From an uncultured Erysipelotrichaceae bacterium (GTDB lineage: Bacteria; Bacillota_I; Bacilli_A; Erysipelotrichales; Coprobacillaceae): a stretch of DNA of 55,110 bases. Below, in pieces: positions 43,277-51,226 of this stretch. Numbering within the stretch: the first letter of the stretch is position 1; each line of letters opens with the position of its first letter. Below the pieces are notes generated by a model. It had not been told where the DNA came from, made no database searches, and was given only the letters and a program-made list of their open reading frames with translations. The translations under genes and the position numbers were made by a program. The stretch spans positions 1-55,110 of the forward strand of contig UPXV01000015.1 of NCBI GenBank assembly GCA_900538465.1, given 5' to 3'.

Positions 43277-44243
43277 CATCAAAGATTTGTTTTTTTATTT
43301 TCTCAAGATGATTTGGCAATGGACATGTTATAATTTTATCTTGTAAATATTTTAAACAGCCAATAGGTTTCACAAATTGAATTTGATAAGCATGTAAATA
43401 TTGATAATTTAAATGATATACTTTTTTAACAATTTTGTTCAATTCAAAATCACCATATTTACTATCACCAATAAGAGGATGTCCCACACTCGCAAGATGA
43501 ATACGTATTTGATGTGTTCGCCCTGTAACCAATTTGACTTTTAATAATGAATAATTGGTATTGGCTTTGACTTGTTCAACAATCGTATGCATCATTAAAG
43601 CACCTGGTGTATTTTGACTTACAACTTTTGATAAGGATTGATCACTATCTTTTTTCATATAACCAATTAATTCCTGAGAGACCATATAACCTTTACAAAT
43701 TGTCAAATATGTTTTTTCAATGCAATGTCTTTTTTTCATCATTTCATTTAAATCTTGTAAAGCACGCATTGTTTTTCCAAAAATCACAATACCACTTGTA
43801 TTACGATCCAAACGATGAACAGGACCAGGCGTAAATCCTAAAGAAGCATGTGGATCATATTCTCCTTTTTGGTAAAGATAAGTTAATACTTGATTAGAAA
43901 GTGTATTCATATCTTCATGAATATCTTCATGAACTAATAAACCCGCTGGTTTCCCAACAATTAAAATATGTTCATCTTCATATAAAACATCAAATTCGAT
44001 TTTTAAATCAAAAATGGTTTGTGGTTTAGTATACTCTTGAAATTTATCTTCATATAAAAACAATTCAACAACATCATGATTTTGTAGAATATAATTTTCT
44101 TTGACTTTCTTTCCATTGACTTTCACATCTTTTTTTCTCAACATTTTATAAATCAATTGTGAAGGTGCCTGACATAATAACTTCTTTAAATATTTATCTA
44201 TTCTTTGATTTGCATGATTTTCATCAATTATTAATTTCTTCAT
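43269..44243 (-). CDS. RluA family 23S rRNA/tRNA pseudouridine synthase
   Basis: 324 residues. N-terminal S4 RNA-binding domain (DKYLKKLLCQAPSQLIYKMLRKKDVKVNGKKV, about 14-50), then the catalytic domain with GPVHRLDRNTSGIVIFGKT, where Asp is the nucleophile, and RTHQIRIHLASVGHPLIGDSKYG. Converts specific uridines to pseudouridine; target RNA cannot be told from sequence (RluD- or RluC-like). Start at ATG 44243 behind GGTGAT; a -10 TATAAT lies shortly upstream. Confidence 0.93.
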   Translation of the reverse strand: MKKLIIDENHANQRIDKYLKKLLCQAPSQLIYKMLRKKDVKVNGKKVKENYILQNHDVVELFLYEDKFQEYTKPQTIFDLKIEFDVLYEDEHILIVGKPAGLLVHEDIHEDMNTLSNQVLTYLYQKGEYDPHASLGFTPGPVHRLDRNTSGIVIFGKTMRALQDLNEMMKKRHCIEKTYLTICKGYMVSQELIGYMKKDSDQSLSKVVSQNTPGALMMHTIVEQVKANTNYSLLKVKLVTGRTHQIRIHLASVGHPLIGDSKYGDFELNKIVKKVYHLNYQYLHAYQIQFVKPIGCLKYLQDKIITCPLPNHLEKIKKQIFDEK

Positions 44244-44306
44244 TTTTATCACCGTCTCTATTATACAGAAATTCACATAAAAAATACATATTTTTATTTG
44301 AAAGCC

Positions 44307-44334
44307 TTTACAATCAATGAATATTTGTTATAAT
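44307..44334 (+). promoter_or_regulatory. promoter of the C-rich small RNA
   Basis: TTTACA (44307-44312), 16-base spacer, TATAAT (44329-44334) with extended TGT. No reading frame follows before the terminator. Confidence 0.7.
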
Positions 44335-44340
44335 ATAGAT

Positions 44341-44444
44341 GTTAAGTGGTTCCCACTTAATCATACCCCCCTATTATCACCCTAACGTGTAAATAATAGA
44401 GAGAATAAGAAAGTATGCTCCCCCGCATACTTTCTTTTCTTTTT
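44341..44444 (+). ncRNA. candidate small regulatory RNA with C-rich loops
   Basis: About 100 bases between a good promoter and a strong terminator, with no coding frame. Predicted structure: hairpin 1 TTAAGTGG (44342-44349)/CCACTTAA (44353-44360); a single-stranded run of five to six C (44366-44371); hairpin 2 CTATTAT (44371-44377)/ATAATAG (44393-44399) with loop containing CCCTAAC; terminator hairpin AAGAAAGTATGC (44407-44418)/GCATACTTTCTT (44425-44436) whose loop is TCCCCC, then a T-run. C-rich unpaired patches that can pair with Shine-Dalgarno sequences are typical of Firmicute sRNAs such as RsaE/RsaA. No known RNA family recognised (not 6S, SRP or tmRNA). Confidence 0.65.
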
Positions 44445-44475
44445 GTGCTATAATAAGGACAAGGAGTTGAATTCA

Positions 44476-45003
44476 ATGGAAAAAGAGTTAAATAGGGAAA
44501 TTATATATGATGGCAAAATCATGCAAGTCACACGTGAAGAAGTTTCATTAGAAAATGGTCAACATGCTTTTAGAGAAGTTGTTTATCATCATGGTGGTGT
44601 CTGTATTTTAGCAATTGAAAATCATCAAATCTTAATGGTAAAACAATTCCGTTATCCTAATCGTATTGAGACTTTAGAAATACCTGCTGGAAAATTAGAA
44701 AAAGATGAAGATACAAAAGCTTGTGCTTTTCGTGAATTAGAAGAAGAAACCAATTGTCGTGCTGAGGATATGAAATTTATTATGAAAGTTTTACCTTCAC
44801 CTGGATATACAAGTGAATGGTTATACTTATATGAGGCAATTCATTTTAAAGAAGTTGATGATTCTTTGGATTGTGATGAAGATGAATTTATTGATGTTGT
44901 GAAAATGGATATTGATGAAGCTTATCAAAAAGTTTTGTCTGGAGAAATTGTTGATGCCAAAACTGTGATTGCGATTATGTATGCATACAATCAATATAAA
45001 TAA
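44476..45003 (+). CDS. NUDIX hydrolase, ADP-ribose pyrophosphatase type
   Basis: 175 residues. Nudix box GKLEKDEDTKACAFRELEEETN (about 77-98) fits Gx5Ex7REUxEExGU apart from a late Asn, and the following PSPGYTSEWLYLYEA is typical of ADP-ribose pyrophosphatases (NudF/YqkG). Hydrolyses ADP-ribose to AMP and ribose-5-phosphate. AAGGAG (44461-44466) fixes ATG 44476; the frame is open from 44443. Extended -10 TGCTATAAT (44446-44454) directly after the small RNA terminator. Confidence 0.92.
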   Translation: MEKELNREIIYDGKIMQVTREEVSLENGQHAFREVVYHHGGVCILAIENHQILMVKQFRYPNRIETLEIPAGKLEKDEDTKACAFRELEEETNCRAEDMKFIMKVLPSPGYTSEWLYLYEAIHFKEVDDSLDCDEDEFIDVVKMDIDEAYQKVLSGEIVDAKTVIAIMYAYNQYK

Positions 45004-45023
45004 GTCCTTAAAGGACTTTTTTT
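45002..45023 (+). terminator. terminator of the NUDIX gene
   Basis: AAGTCCTT (45002-45009) and AAGGACTT (45011-45018) then a T-run; overlaps the stop codon. Confidence 0.82.
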
Positions 45024-45030
45024 AATAAAG

Positions 45031-45058
45031 AAAAAAGTTATCCAAATCGGATAACTTT
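45031..45058 (-). terminator. terminator of the tRNA-Ser/tRNA-Asp transcript
   Basis: AAAGTTATCC (45034-45043) pairs with GGATAACTTT (45049-45058); six T follow on the minus strand. Confidence 0.85.
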
Positions 45059-45069
45059 GAGTTTTCTAT

Positions 45070-45146
45070 TGGCGGTCTGGACGGGACTCGAACCCGCGAC
45101 CTCCGCCGTGACAGGGCGGCATTCTAACCAACTGAACTACCAGACC
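45070..45146 (-). tRNA. tRNA-Asp (anticodon GUC)
   Basis: 77 bases including an encoded CCA. Acceptor GGTCTGG/CCAGACC, anticodon arm CCGCC-CTGTCAC-GGCGG with GTC at the anticodon, T-arm GGTTCGAGTC. Discriminator G, as expected for tRNA-Asp. Co-transcribed after tRNA-Ser. Confidence 0.96.
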
Positions 45147-45176
45147 AATATATAAACTCTGCCAAGGGCAACACTA

Positions 45177-45267
45177 TGGCGGAGACAGAGGGATTTGAAC
45201 CCTCGCGCCAGTTTCCCGACCTACACCCTTAGCAGGGGCGCCTCTTCAGCCTCTTGAGTATGTCTCC
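45177..45267 (-). tRNA. tRNA-Ser (anticodon GCU)
   Basis: 91 bases with encoded CCA and the long variable arm of serine tRNAs (GTAGGTCGGGAAACTGGC region). Acceptor GGAGACA/TGTCTCC, anticodon arm CGCCC-CTGCTAA-GGGTG with GCT. Reads AGC/AGU codons. Confidence 0.95.
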
Positions 45268-45282
45268 ATCAGTTGCTTAAAT

Positions 45283-45311
45283 ATAATAGCATATCTTTTT
45301 TTTAATTTCAA
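45283..45311 (-). promoter_or_regulatory. promoter of the tRNA-Ser/tRNA-Asp pair
   Basis: Minus strand TTGAAA (45306-45311), 17-base spacer, TATTAT (45283-45288) with extended TGC; 16 bases before the tRNA-Ser 5' end. Confidence 0.82.
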
Positions 45312-45334
45312 TACAAAAATGATAAAATTTTAAA

Positions 45335-45362
45335 AAGAAAACCTCGAAAAATTTTCGAGGTT
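45335..45362 (-). terminator. terminator of the GH4 gene
   Basis: AACCTCGAAAA (45340-45350) pairs with TTTTCGAGGTT (45352-45362); TTTTCTTTTT follows on the minus strand. It overlaps the stop codon. Confidence 0.85.
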
Positions 45363-46689
45363 ATTTATCAAAGAATTGTGGTAAATAATCTTTATGCGCT
45401 TCTAAGAGTTCATCAACAACAATATTCGCAAGTTCATCACTTGGGCATAAAGGATTCATATTGAGAGCCGCCACAGCCAAATCACGGCTTCCTTGAACAG
45501 CTGCTTCAATAACCATTCTTTCAAAAGCTTTCATCATATGAACATATCCACTAATAGGAAGTTTTAATTCTCCTGTTGCGATTGGTTTTGGTCCATCAGC
45601 AGTAACACGACAAGCGACTTCAACAGCACTATCAATTGGAAGATCAGCAATTGCTCCATTATTTCTAACATCAACATATTGAATATCTCCCTTATCATTA
45701 TAAATGGAAGCGATTAAATTACATGCAGCATCTGAATATTTTGCTCCTCCACGCATTGCAAGTTGTTCTGGTTTTTCTTGTAATTCTTCATGACTATAAA
45801 GTTCAAAAAGTTCTTCTTCTGTTTGACTGACAACTTCTCCACGAACAGTTCCTTGTTTTAACTGTTCTAATTCTTCAGATAGTTGTTCTTTGGTAAAGAA
45901 ATAATAATTATGATATGGACAAGGAATCGCTTGAATCCCTTCAATAAAAGCTGGTGAGTAAGGAAGAGAAACAAAATTTTTCATTTGAATTGTATCTTCT
46001 GCTTTTAAGTGAGCATACATATCAAGTAAACGATCAAATTGAGAAACACCATTCACAAAAGCATCAGTCGCAAAGATAAAATGATTGACACCTTGTATTT
46101 CCATTGTAACGTTTTTTTCTTCAACACCCAACATTTTTGCAAATCCAGCAACCATATTCACTGGAACATTACATAATCCAATGGCTTTTTTAAAATTGGT
46201 ATGACGTAAAATAGCTTCAGTCACAATACCAGCAGGATTCGTAAAATTAATCAACCATGCATCTGGGCATAATTCTTCAATATCTTTCACAATATCCAAA
46301 ATAACTGGAATTGTACGAAATGCTTTAAACATTCCACCAGCACCATTTGTTTCTTGACCAATCATTCCATGACTTAAAGGAATCTTTTCATCTAAAACAC
46401 GTGCTGGCAAACGTCCAATACGCATTTGTGTTGTCACAAAATCAGCATCTTTTAATGCAACACGACGATCATAACTTAAAATGACTTTCATAGGCAGTCC
46501 TGCTTTTTTCACCATTCTTTGTGCAAGGGCTCCTACTGTTTCTAGTTTTTCACGACCTTCTTCAATATCTACTAACCATAATTCTCTTACAGGAAGTTCA
46601 TCATATCTTTTAATAAATCCTTCTACTAATTCAGGAGTATAGCTGCTCCCTCCACCAATTGTTACAATTTTTACAGAATCTTTTTTCAT
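45361..46689 (-). CDS. 6-phospho-beta-glucosidase, GH4 family
   Basis: 442 residues. NAD-binding loop KIVTIGGGSSYTPELVEGF (about 5-23), then DADFVTTQMRIGRLPARVLDEKIPLSHGMIGQETNGAGG, the metal site cysteine in GLCNVPVNM and histidine in QGVNHFIF. GH4 enzymes use NAD+ and Mn2+ and hydrolyse PTS-imported phospho-disaccharides such as cellobiose-6'-phosphate (CelF/LicH). GAGGTG fixes ATG 46689; an upstream TTG frame is unlikely. No PTS gene is adjacent, but the EIIC at 15445 belongs to the matching cellobiose-type family. Confidence 0.92.
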   Translation of the reverse strand: MKKDSVKIVTIGGGSSYTPELVEGFIKRYDELPVRELWLVDIEEGREKLETVGALAQRMVKKAGLPMKVILSYDRRVALKDADFVTTQMRIGRLPARVLDEKIPLSHGMIGQETNGAGGMFKAFRTIPVILDIVKDIEELCPDAWLINFTNPAGIVTEAILRHTNFKKAIGLCNVPVNMVAGFAKMLGVEEKNVTMEIQGVNHFIFATDAFVNGVSQFDRLLDMYAHLKAEDTIQMKNFVSLPYSPAFIEGIQAIPCPYHNYYFFTKEQLSEELEQLKQGTVRGEVVSQTEEELFELYSHEELQEKPEQLAMRGGAKYSDAACNLIASIYNDKGDIQYVDVRNNGAIADLPIDSAVEVACRVTADGPKPIATGELKLPISGYVHMMKAFERMVIEAAVQGSRDLAVAALNMNPLCPSDELANIVVDELLEAHKDYLPQFFDK

Positions 46690-46723
46690 CTTGTGCACCT
46701 CTTTCTTTTGTATTGACAAGATG

Positions 46724-46751
46724 ATTATAAAATATTCTCGTTAGAAATCAA
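46724..46751 (-). promoter_or_regulatory. promoter of the GH4 gene
   Basis: Minus strand TTGATT (46746-46751), 16-base spacer, TATAAT (46724-46729). Confidence 0.7.
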
Positions 46752-46768
46752 CATTTCCAAATGGTAAC

Positions 46769-46805
46769 TATACCGGTATAATTTTACAACTGTTTATGGT
46801 ATACT
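46769..46805 (+). promoter_or_regulatory. MocR promoter with TATACCGGTATA palindrome
   Basis: Perfect 12-base palindrome TATACCGGTATA at 46769-46780, followed by an extended -10 TGGTATACT at 46797-46805 for the MocR gene. The palindrome sits between the two divergent promoters, a natural operator position. Confidence 0.55.
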
Positions 46806-46823
46806 TAAAAAAGAGGTGTTGTT

Positions 46824-48179
46824 ATGTATAAATATCAAAGTCTTGCTGTTGAAATAGAAAATCAAATCTTAAATCATAAATTTCAACAAAGTGAAAAACT
46901 CCCATCTATTTCACAATTAGCTAAACAAAAACATTGCAGTAAAGAGACGATTATCAAAGCTTATCAGGAATTAGAAAAGAAACATTTGATTTATGCGAAA
47001 GCTCAAAGTGGCTATTATGTTGCTGATGGTTTATTAAAACCACAAATAGAATCGCATGTTTTCTCACTAGAAACAGGAAATCCTATTGTAGCTGCTTCAT
47101 CTTTAGTAGATGCAAAACATTGTTTATCCATCGCAATTGAACAATATTCCCAATCATCATTAAATATATCTTTACAAGGTGTTGAATCTTTAAGAGAAAT
47201 TTTACCAGACTTTTTAGCAAATATGGGCATCTATACACAAAAAGATTCTGTTTATTTAATTCAAGGTGTCACACAAATGTTATCTTTTTTATCAACGATG
47301 ACATTCCCTAATCATCACTCTTATATTCTCATTGAAGAGCCTACTTATAGTTACTATATTCAATTTTTAAAAACAACGAAATTACCAATTCTTACAATTC
47401 AACGTGATGAACAAGGAATTGATCTTAAGGAATTAAAAAGACTTTTTGAAAATTATGATATTAAATTCTTTTATACGATTCCTAGAAATCATAATCCTTT
47501 AGGAACAACTCTTGATAGTTTGACACGTCAAAAAATTGCAGAATTGGCTTTAAAATATAATGTCTATATTATTGAAGATGATTACTTTGGTCATTGTTCA
47601 TATTCACCAAGATATCTTCCTATCTATTATTATATGGAAGGCAAAAATTGTATCTATTTAACAAGTTTTAGTAAAACGATTCCTTATATACGTATTGGAA
47701 TTTGCGTTATTCATCCTCAGTTTCAAGAAACATTTAAGCAAGTTATGCATCAATCTTATTACTACTCTTATCAATTACCATCTCTTATTTCTCAAGCAAC
47801 CTTAGAATCTTATTTAAGAAGTTCACTTTATCAAAAACAAATTCAACCACTTCTTCATCAATTAAAAAAGAACTATCGAGTGATAAAAAAAATAACACAA
47901 GATTGGGATAAAAGTATTGTCAAAATGATAAGTAGTTATTCAGGATATTACTTGAGTCTTCAATTTTCACCTGATATAGATATTGATGATCTGCAAGAGA
48001 AGTTAAACGAAGAAAACATTATGATTGCTCGTAACGAAAGATGTTTCTATTTACCAGAGCATTTTAATCATTCCATTCGGATAAGTTTAGCTAGAATTAA
48101 CCCATCAACACTTCAAAATGTTCTTCCTCTTCTCTATCAAATGATTCTTCAAACTTATAAAAAAACCGAAAAGCAATGA
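46824..48179 (+). CDS. MocR family regulator: GntR HTH fused to aminotransferase-like domain
   Basis: 451 residues. N-terminal winged helix (LPSISQLAKQKHCSKETIIKAYQELEKKHLIYAKAQSGYYV, about 26-66), then a fold-type I PLP domain (about 105-445) with IPRNHNPLGTTL, IIEDDYFGHCSY and the PLP lysine in YLTSFSKTIPYIRIG. PLP or an aldehyde/amine ligand is the usual effector. Known MocR targets include pdx and GABA genes; here the divergent GH4 gene is the nearest candidate, which would be unusual. AGAGGTG precedes the ATG. Confidence 0.92.
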   Translation: MYKYQSLAVEIENQILNHKFQQSEKLPSISQLAKQKHCSKETIIKAYQELEKKHLIYAKAQSGYYVADGLLKPQIESHVFSLETGNPIVAASSLVDAKHCLSIAIEQYSQSSLNISLQGVESLREILPDFLANMGIYTQKDSVYLIQGVTQMLSFLSTMTFPNHHSYILIEEPTYSYYIQFLKTTKLPILTIQRDEQGIDLKELKRLFENYDIKFFYTIPRNHNPLGTTLDSLTRQKIAELALKYNVYIIEDDYFGHCSYSPRYLPIYYYMEGKNCIYLTSFSKTIPYIRIGICVIHPQFQETFKQVMHQSYYYSYQLPSLISQATLESYLRSSLYQKQIQPLLHQLKKNYRVIKKITQDWDKSIVKMISSYSGYYLSLQFSPDIDIDDLQEKLNEENIMIARNERCFYLPEHFNHSIRISLARINPSTLQNVLPLLYQMILQTYKKTEKQ

Positions 48180-48199
48180 TTTAATCAATACTTTTCGGT
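48158..48199 (-). terminator. terminator of tRNA-Lys, inside the end of the MocR gene
   Basis: ACCGAAAAG (48165-48173) pairs with CTTTTCGGT (48191-48199) around a 17-base loop; a seven-base T-run follows on the minus strand but none on the plus strand. MocR is on the opposite strand and overlaps it. Confidence 0.7.
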
Positions 48200-48209
48200 A
48201 TCATTCAAA

Positions 48210-48285
48210 TGGTCTCCCCTCACGGGCTCGAACCGTGGACCCTCTGATTAAGAGTCAGATGCTCTGCCAACTGAGCTAAGGAGAG
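48210..48285 (-). tRNA. tRNA-Lys (anticodon CUU)
   Basis: 76 bases with encoded CCA. Acceptor CTCTCCT/AGGGGAG, anticodon arm TCTGA-CTCTTAA-TCAGA with CTT, T-arm GGTTCGAGCC, discriminator A. Its own promoter lies at 48301-48329. Confidence 0.94.
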
Positions 48286-48300
48286 TTCGTCAACGAGTAT

Positions 48301-48329
48301 ATAATACACTAAACATCATGAAAAATCAA
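48301..48329 (-). promoter_or_regulatory. promoter of tRNA-Lys
   Basis: Minus strand TTGATT (48324-48329), 17-base spacer, TATTAT (48301-48306). Confidence 0.8.
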
Positions 48330-48391
48330 GTGATTTTACATGGAATATTATAACAAAATTTGCTATAATAATGTGGACAGGCGGTGGAAAC

Positions 48392-49966
48392 ATGTATAAA
48401 CAATCTATTAATAATATAAAAGTTGTGATTATCCCTCTTGATGGGACAATCTTGGATTTAAACAGATTCAGATATAATTATTATCATCATTTATGTGAGC
48501 ATAGAAAAATACCTTTTGATATTGAAACATTTTATCCACATCTTTCTAATATGTATGATATGTATAATGGATTGCCTCTTTCTAAAAATGTTGATACCGG
48601 ACCTTTAAATGCAAAAATTGAAAGAGAATTAAAAGAATATTTAAGACTTAAAGGTGTTGATGTCAAAGAAGGATTTGTAGAATTATTAGAATATCTTCAT
48701 CAAAAAAACATCTATGTTGCTGTTATGTCAACTCACCGTACAAAAGATACAGTTGAATATTTACAAATGACAAATCTTTATCATAATGTTCACTTTATTA
48801 TTGGAAGTGATACATCAAGTCTTCCTTTGCCATCTACGCAAATGCTTGAAACAATTATTCAACATTTTGGGGTAACCCCTCATGAAACATTAGTTATTTC
48901 TTCTTTTATGGCTTTAAATAAAGCGGCAAATCAAATTCAAGCTAATGTTATTTATTGTGAAGATTTAATGAAAGCAAGTGATTATGAAAAGAAATCTTCT
49001 TATAAAGTTGCTCATAATCTTTTTGAAGTTTTAAATATTCTTTTGTTTGATCGTTATGAAGAATTAGAAATGTATTCTCCAATATTGGGAATGGATTCTC
49101 AAATGACATTTGAAGAACTGACAAGAGTTAAAGAAAGATTAGAAAAGACATACCAAGATGATCCTCAAATTCTTGATCTTGTTGAAAAAACTTATGCTTA
49201 TCATATTTCTCAATTAGGTCAACAAAACATTAAAGATGGAAGTCTATTCAATCAAAAAGTACCTACAAGAAAAAGATTTCAATTTGAAGATGAAATTCAT
49301 CCTCCTATCAAAGAAGAACAACATATTCAAAAAGATGTTCCACCTATTCTCGAAGATATTAAACAACCTCAAGAATCACTTCAAGAAGAGATTAATGAAA
49401 AAGAAGAACCACAACATCTAACTCCATTAGATTCTAAAGAAGAAGATGAATTAACGACTTTACTCAAACAAATCAATCATAAAAACATTCAAGAATCACA
49501 AGTTAAAAAGATCACTGATCTTAGTGAAATCAAACAGATTGTTGAAGAAGCGCAAGAAGAAAGTGAACCCGAAGAAAAACAAGAATCAAAAGTTTTTTCT
49601 TTTCTCTTTAATTCAATCTATATTCTTGCAGTATCCTTTTTGATTTTCTTTATTGGTTTAATTGTCTATATTGCATTTATTCATCAATTTTATGATAATA
49701 AAGGTATATTTGCGATTATATCAATGATTTTTCATGGATATACTCAATGTATTGAAACAATAGTTCGTTTTCTATTTAATCAATTGCATTCTCTTTTCAG
49801 TTTTATTCCAAATTACTCTAATTATATTCAACATAATTCTTTCTTTTCTGTTGATGGAATTAAACTTTTTAATCTTTTTGTTTTTCAAACAATGATAATT
49901 ACTATTTTTAAAACTATTGTTCATTTTATCAATAAAAGGGGAATAAATAATGAAAGCGATACTTAA
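48392..49966 (+). CDS. HAD-like pseudoenzyme with acidic linker and two membrane helices
   Basis: 524 residues. The N-terminus follows the HAD phosphatase pattern (cap helices, then VAVMSTHRTKDTVEYL for motif II), but motif I reads IPLDGT: Pro15 stands where the nucleophile Asp should be, Asp17 remains. The motif III lysine site reads LPLPST and motif IV reads ISSFMALNKAA instead of GDSxxGIxAA. Residues 230-275 are helical, 280-400 a Glu/Gln-rich linker, and helices at about 408-432 and 492-515 anchor it. Likely a scaffold or sensor, not a phosphatase. Extended -10 TGCTATAAT (48361-48369). Overlaps the PAP2 gene by 17 bases. ATG 48371 is less likely than 48392. Confidence 0.75.
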   Translation: MYKQSINNIKVVIIPLDGTILDLNRFRYNYYHHLCEHRKIPFDIETFYPHLSNMYDMYNGLPLSKNVDTGPLNAKIERELKEYLRLKGVDVKEGFVELLEYLHQKNIYVAVMSTHRTKDTVEYLQMTNLYHNVHFIIGSDTSSLPLPSTQMLETIIQHFGVTPHETLVISSFMALNKAANQIQANVIYCEDLMKASDYEKKSSYKVAHNLFEVLNILLFDRYEELEMYSPILGMDSQMTFEELTRVKERLEKTYQDDPQILDLVEKTYAYHISQLGQQNIKDGSLFNQKVPTRKRFQFEDEIHPPIKEEQHIQKDVPPILEDIKQPQESLQEEINEKEEPQHLTPLDSKEEDELTTLLKQINHKNIQESQVKKITDLSEIKQIVEEAQEESEPEEKQESKVFSFLFNSIYILAVSFLIFFIGLIVYIAFIHQFYDNKGIFAIISMIFHGYTQCIETIVRFLFNQLHSLFSFIPNYSNYIQHNSFFSVDGIKLFNLFVFQTMIITIFKTIVHFINKRGINNESDT

Positions 49967-50471
49967 GAAAATTAAAGATTATGATATCAAAATTGCTTTT
50001 CAAATGAGAACTTATTATCAGCATCATTACGTGAATGAAACAATGAAATTCATTAGTTCTTGTGGTGATTTTGGTATGAGTTGGCTTATTATTATCCTTA
50101 TTACAAATATGATTGACCAAACACGCTCAATGTCTATACACATGTTATTGGCTTTAATTGCCGCAACACTTATTGGGCAAGTCACAATCAAAAGTATAGT
50201 AAGAAGAAAACGTCCTTGTCATACATATAAAGATGTTGAAATGTTAGTTCCTATTCCTAGTGACTTATCATTTCCATCTGGTCATACAACTTCATCTTTT
50301 GCATGTAGTACTGTCATGATGTTCTTTAACCCCATTTATGGAATTATTGGATATATCTATGCAAGTTTAACAGCTATTTCTAGATTATATCTTTTTGTTC
50401 ACTATTTAAGTGATGTTATTTGTGGTATGGTCCTAGGTATTCTTATTGGTATATGTACTTGTCTAATATAA
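49950..50471 (+). CDS. PAP2 family phosphatase
   Basis: 173 residues, five membrane helices. All three PAP2 motifs are intact: KSIVRRKRP, FPSGHTTS, and SRLYLFVHYLSDV. Dephosphorylates lipid phosphates, such as undecaprenyl-PP or phosphatidylglycerol-P, on the outer face. Its ATG lies inside the end of the HAD-like gene, so the two are translated together, and they may form one functional unit. Confidence 0.93.
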   Translation: MKAILKKIKDYDIKIAFQMRTYYQHHYVNETMKFISSCGDFGMSWLIIILITNMIDQTRSMSIHMLLALIAATLIGQVTIKSIVRRKRPCHTYKDVEMLVPIPSDLSFPSGHTTSSFACSTVMMFFNPIYGIIGYIYASLTAISRLYLFVHYLSDVICGMVLGILIGICTCLI

Positions 50472-50502
50472 AAAGTCAAAGATTTCGTTCTTTGACTTTT
50501 TT
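50470..50502. terminator. bidirectional terminator
   Basis: AAAAAGTCAAAGA (50470-50482) pairs with TCTTTGACTTTTT (50489-50501); ends the PAP2 transcript and the converging CPBP transcript. Confidence 0.9.
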
Positions 50503-51226
50503 AAAGCAATATTGTTAATATTGAAATCAAATTGTATATCCCATGTGATAACATAGGAACAAAAATATTGTTCTTTTTTTCATAAAGATAACTTAATCCC
50601 ATCCCCATAAAGAAATAAGTAAAGATTTGTATCCATTCCGACATATTACCACTTAAAACACTCATCATAATATGCACAAATCCAAAAACAAATCCAGAAA
50701 AGAGATGTGCTAACTTAGGATTAAATTCATATAACCAACCAAAGACAATACATCTAAAAATCATTTCTTCCAATATTGGAGCTAAAATCACTGAAGAGAT
50801 AGCCATAATAACAGGGTAAACACTAATAATAGATTCAATTAACTGTTGATTTTCACTAGAAACATTAGCCCCTAATATAAGTGTGATTATTCCACCAAGA
50901 AAACCAACACCATAAATAATAGCAACTCCTATTAAGCCACCATATATAAGGTTTCCTTTTAAATCCTTCTTAAAATCATGCCATTGTTCAATAAGTGTAT
51001 CTTTTAATATCCATCCAACCAAAACAACCATAATCAAATCAAATATGAGATTCAAATATGCATTTAATGTTGTATAATCAAACTTTAATGAAAATGTAAC
51101 AATAATAAATTTGAAAAAAGCCGATAATATTAAAGACCCACAATAAACATATAATGGTAAAACAACAAGCGTAAATAACCATTTGGTTTGGTTACTTATT
51201 TTTCTTGTAAAAGCATGATCAAACAT
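50501..51226 (-). CDS. CPBP family intramembrane glutamic protease
   Basis: 241 residues, about seven membrane helices. Catalytic motif EEMIFRCIVFGW (EExxxR), second motif SGFVFGFVHIMM (FxxxH), and third SHGIYNL. Members process membrane substrates or protect against bacteriocins. Its start overlaps the stop of the DUF975 gene as TAATG. Confidence 0.92.
   Translation of the reverse strand: MFDHAFTRKISNQTKWLFTLVVLPLYVYCGSLILSAFFKFIIVTFSLKFDYTTLNAYLNLIFDLIMVVLVGWILKDTLIEQWHDFKKDLKGNLIYGGLIGVAIIYGVGFLGGIITLILGANVSSENQQLIESIISVYPVIMAISSVILAPILEEMIFRCIVFGWLYEFNPKLAHLFSGFVFGFVHIMMSVLSGNMSEWIQIFTYFFMGMGLSYLYEKKNNIFVPMLSHGIYNLISILTILL

Noticed and set aside
44341..44444. 6S RNA, SRP RNA or preQ1 riboswitch at the small RNA locus
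   Set aside because: Length and motifs do not fit: no long bulged rod, no GGAAGGAAGCAGC-like SRP tip, and the terminator separates it from the NUDIX start with a second promoter.
48165..48199. Hairpin at the end of MocR as the MocR terminator
   Set aside because: There is no T-run on the plus strand; the seven T lie on the minus strand, so it belongs to tRNA-Lys.
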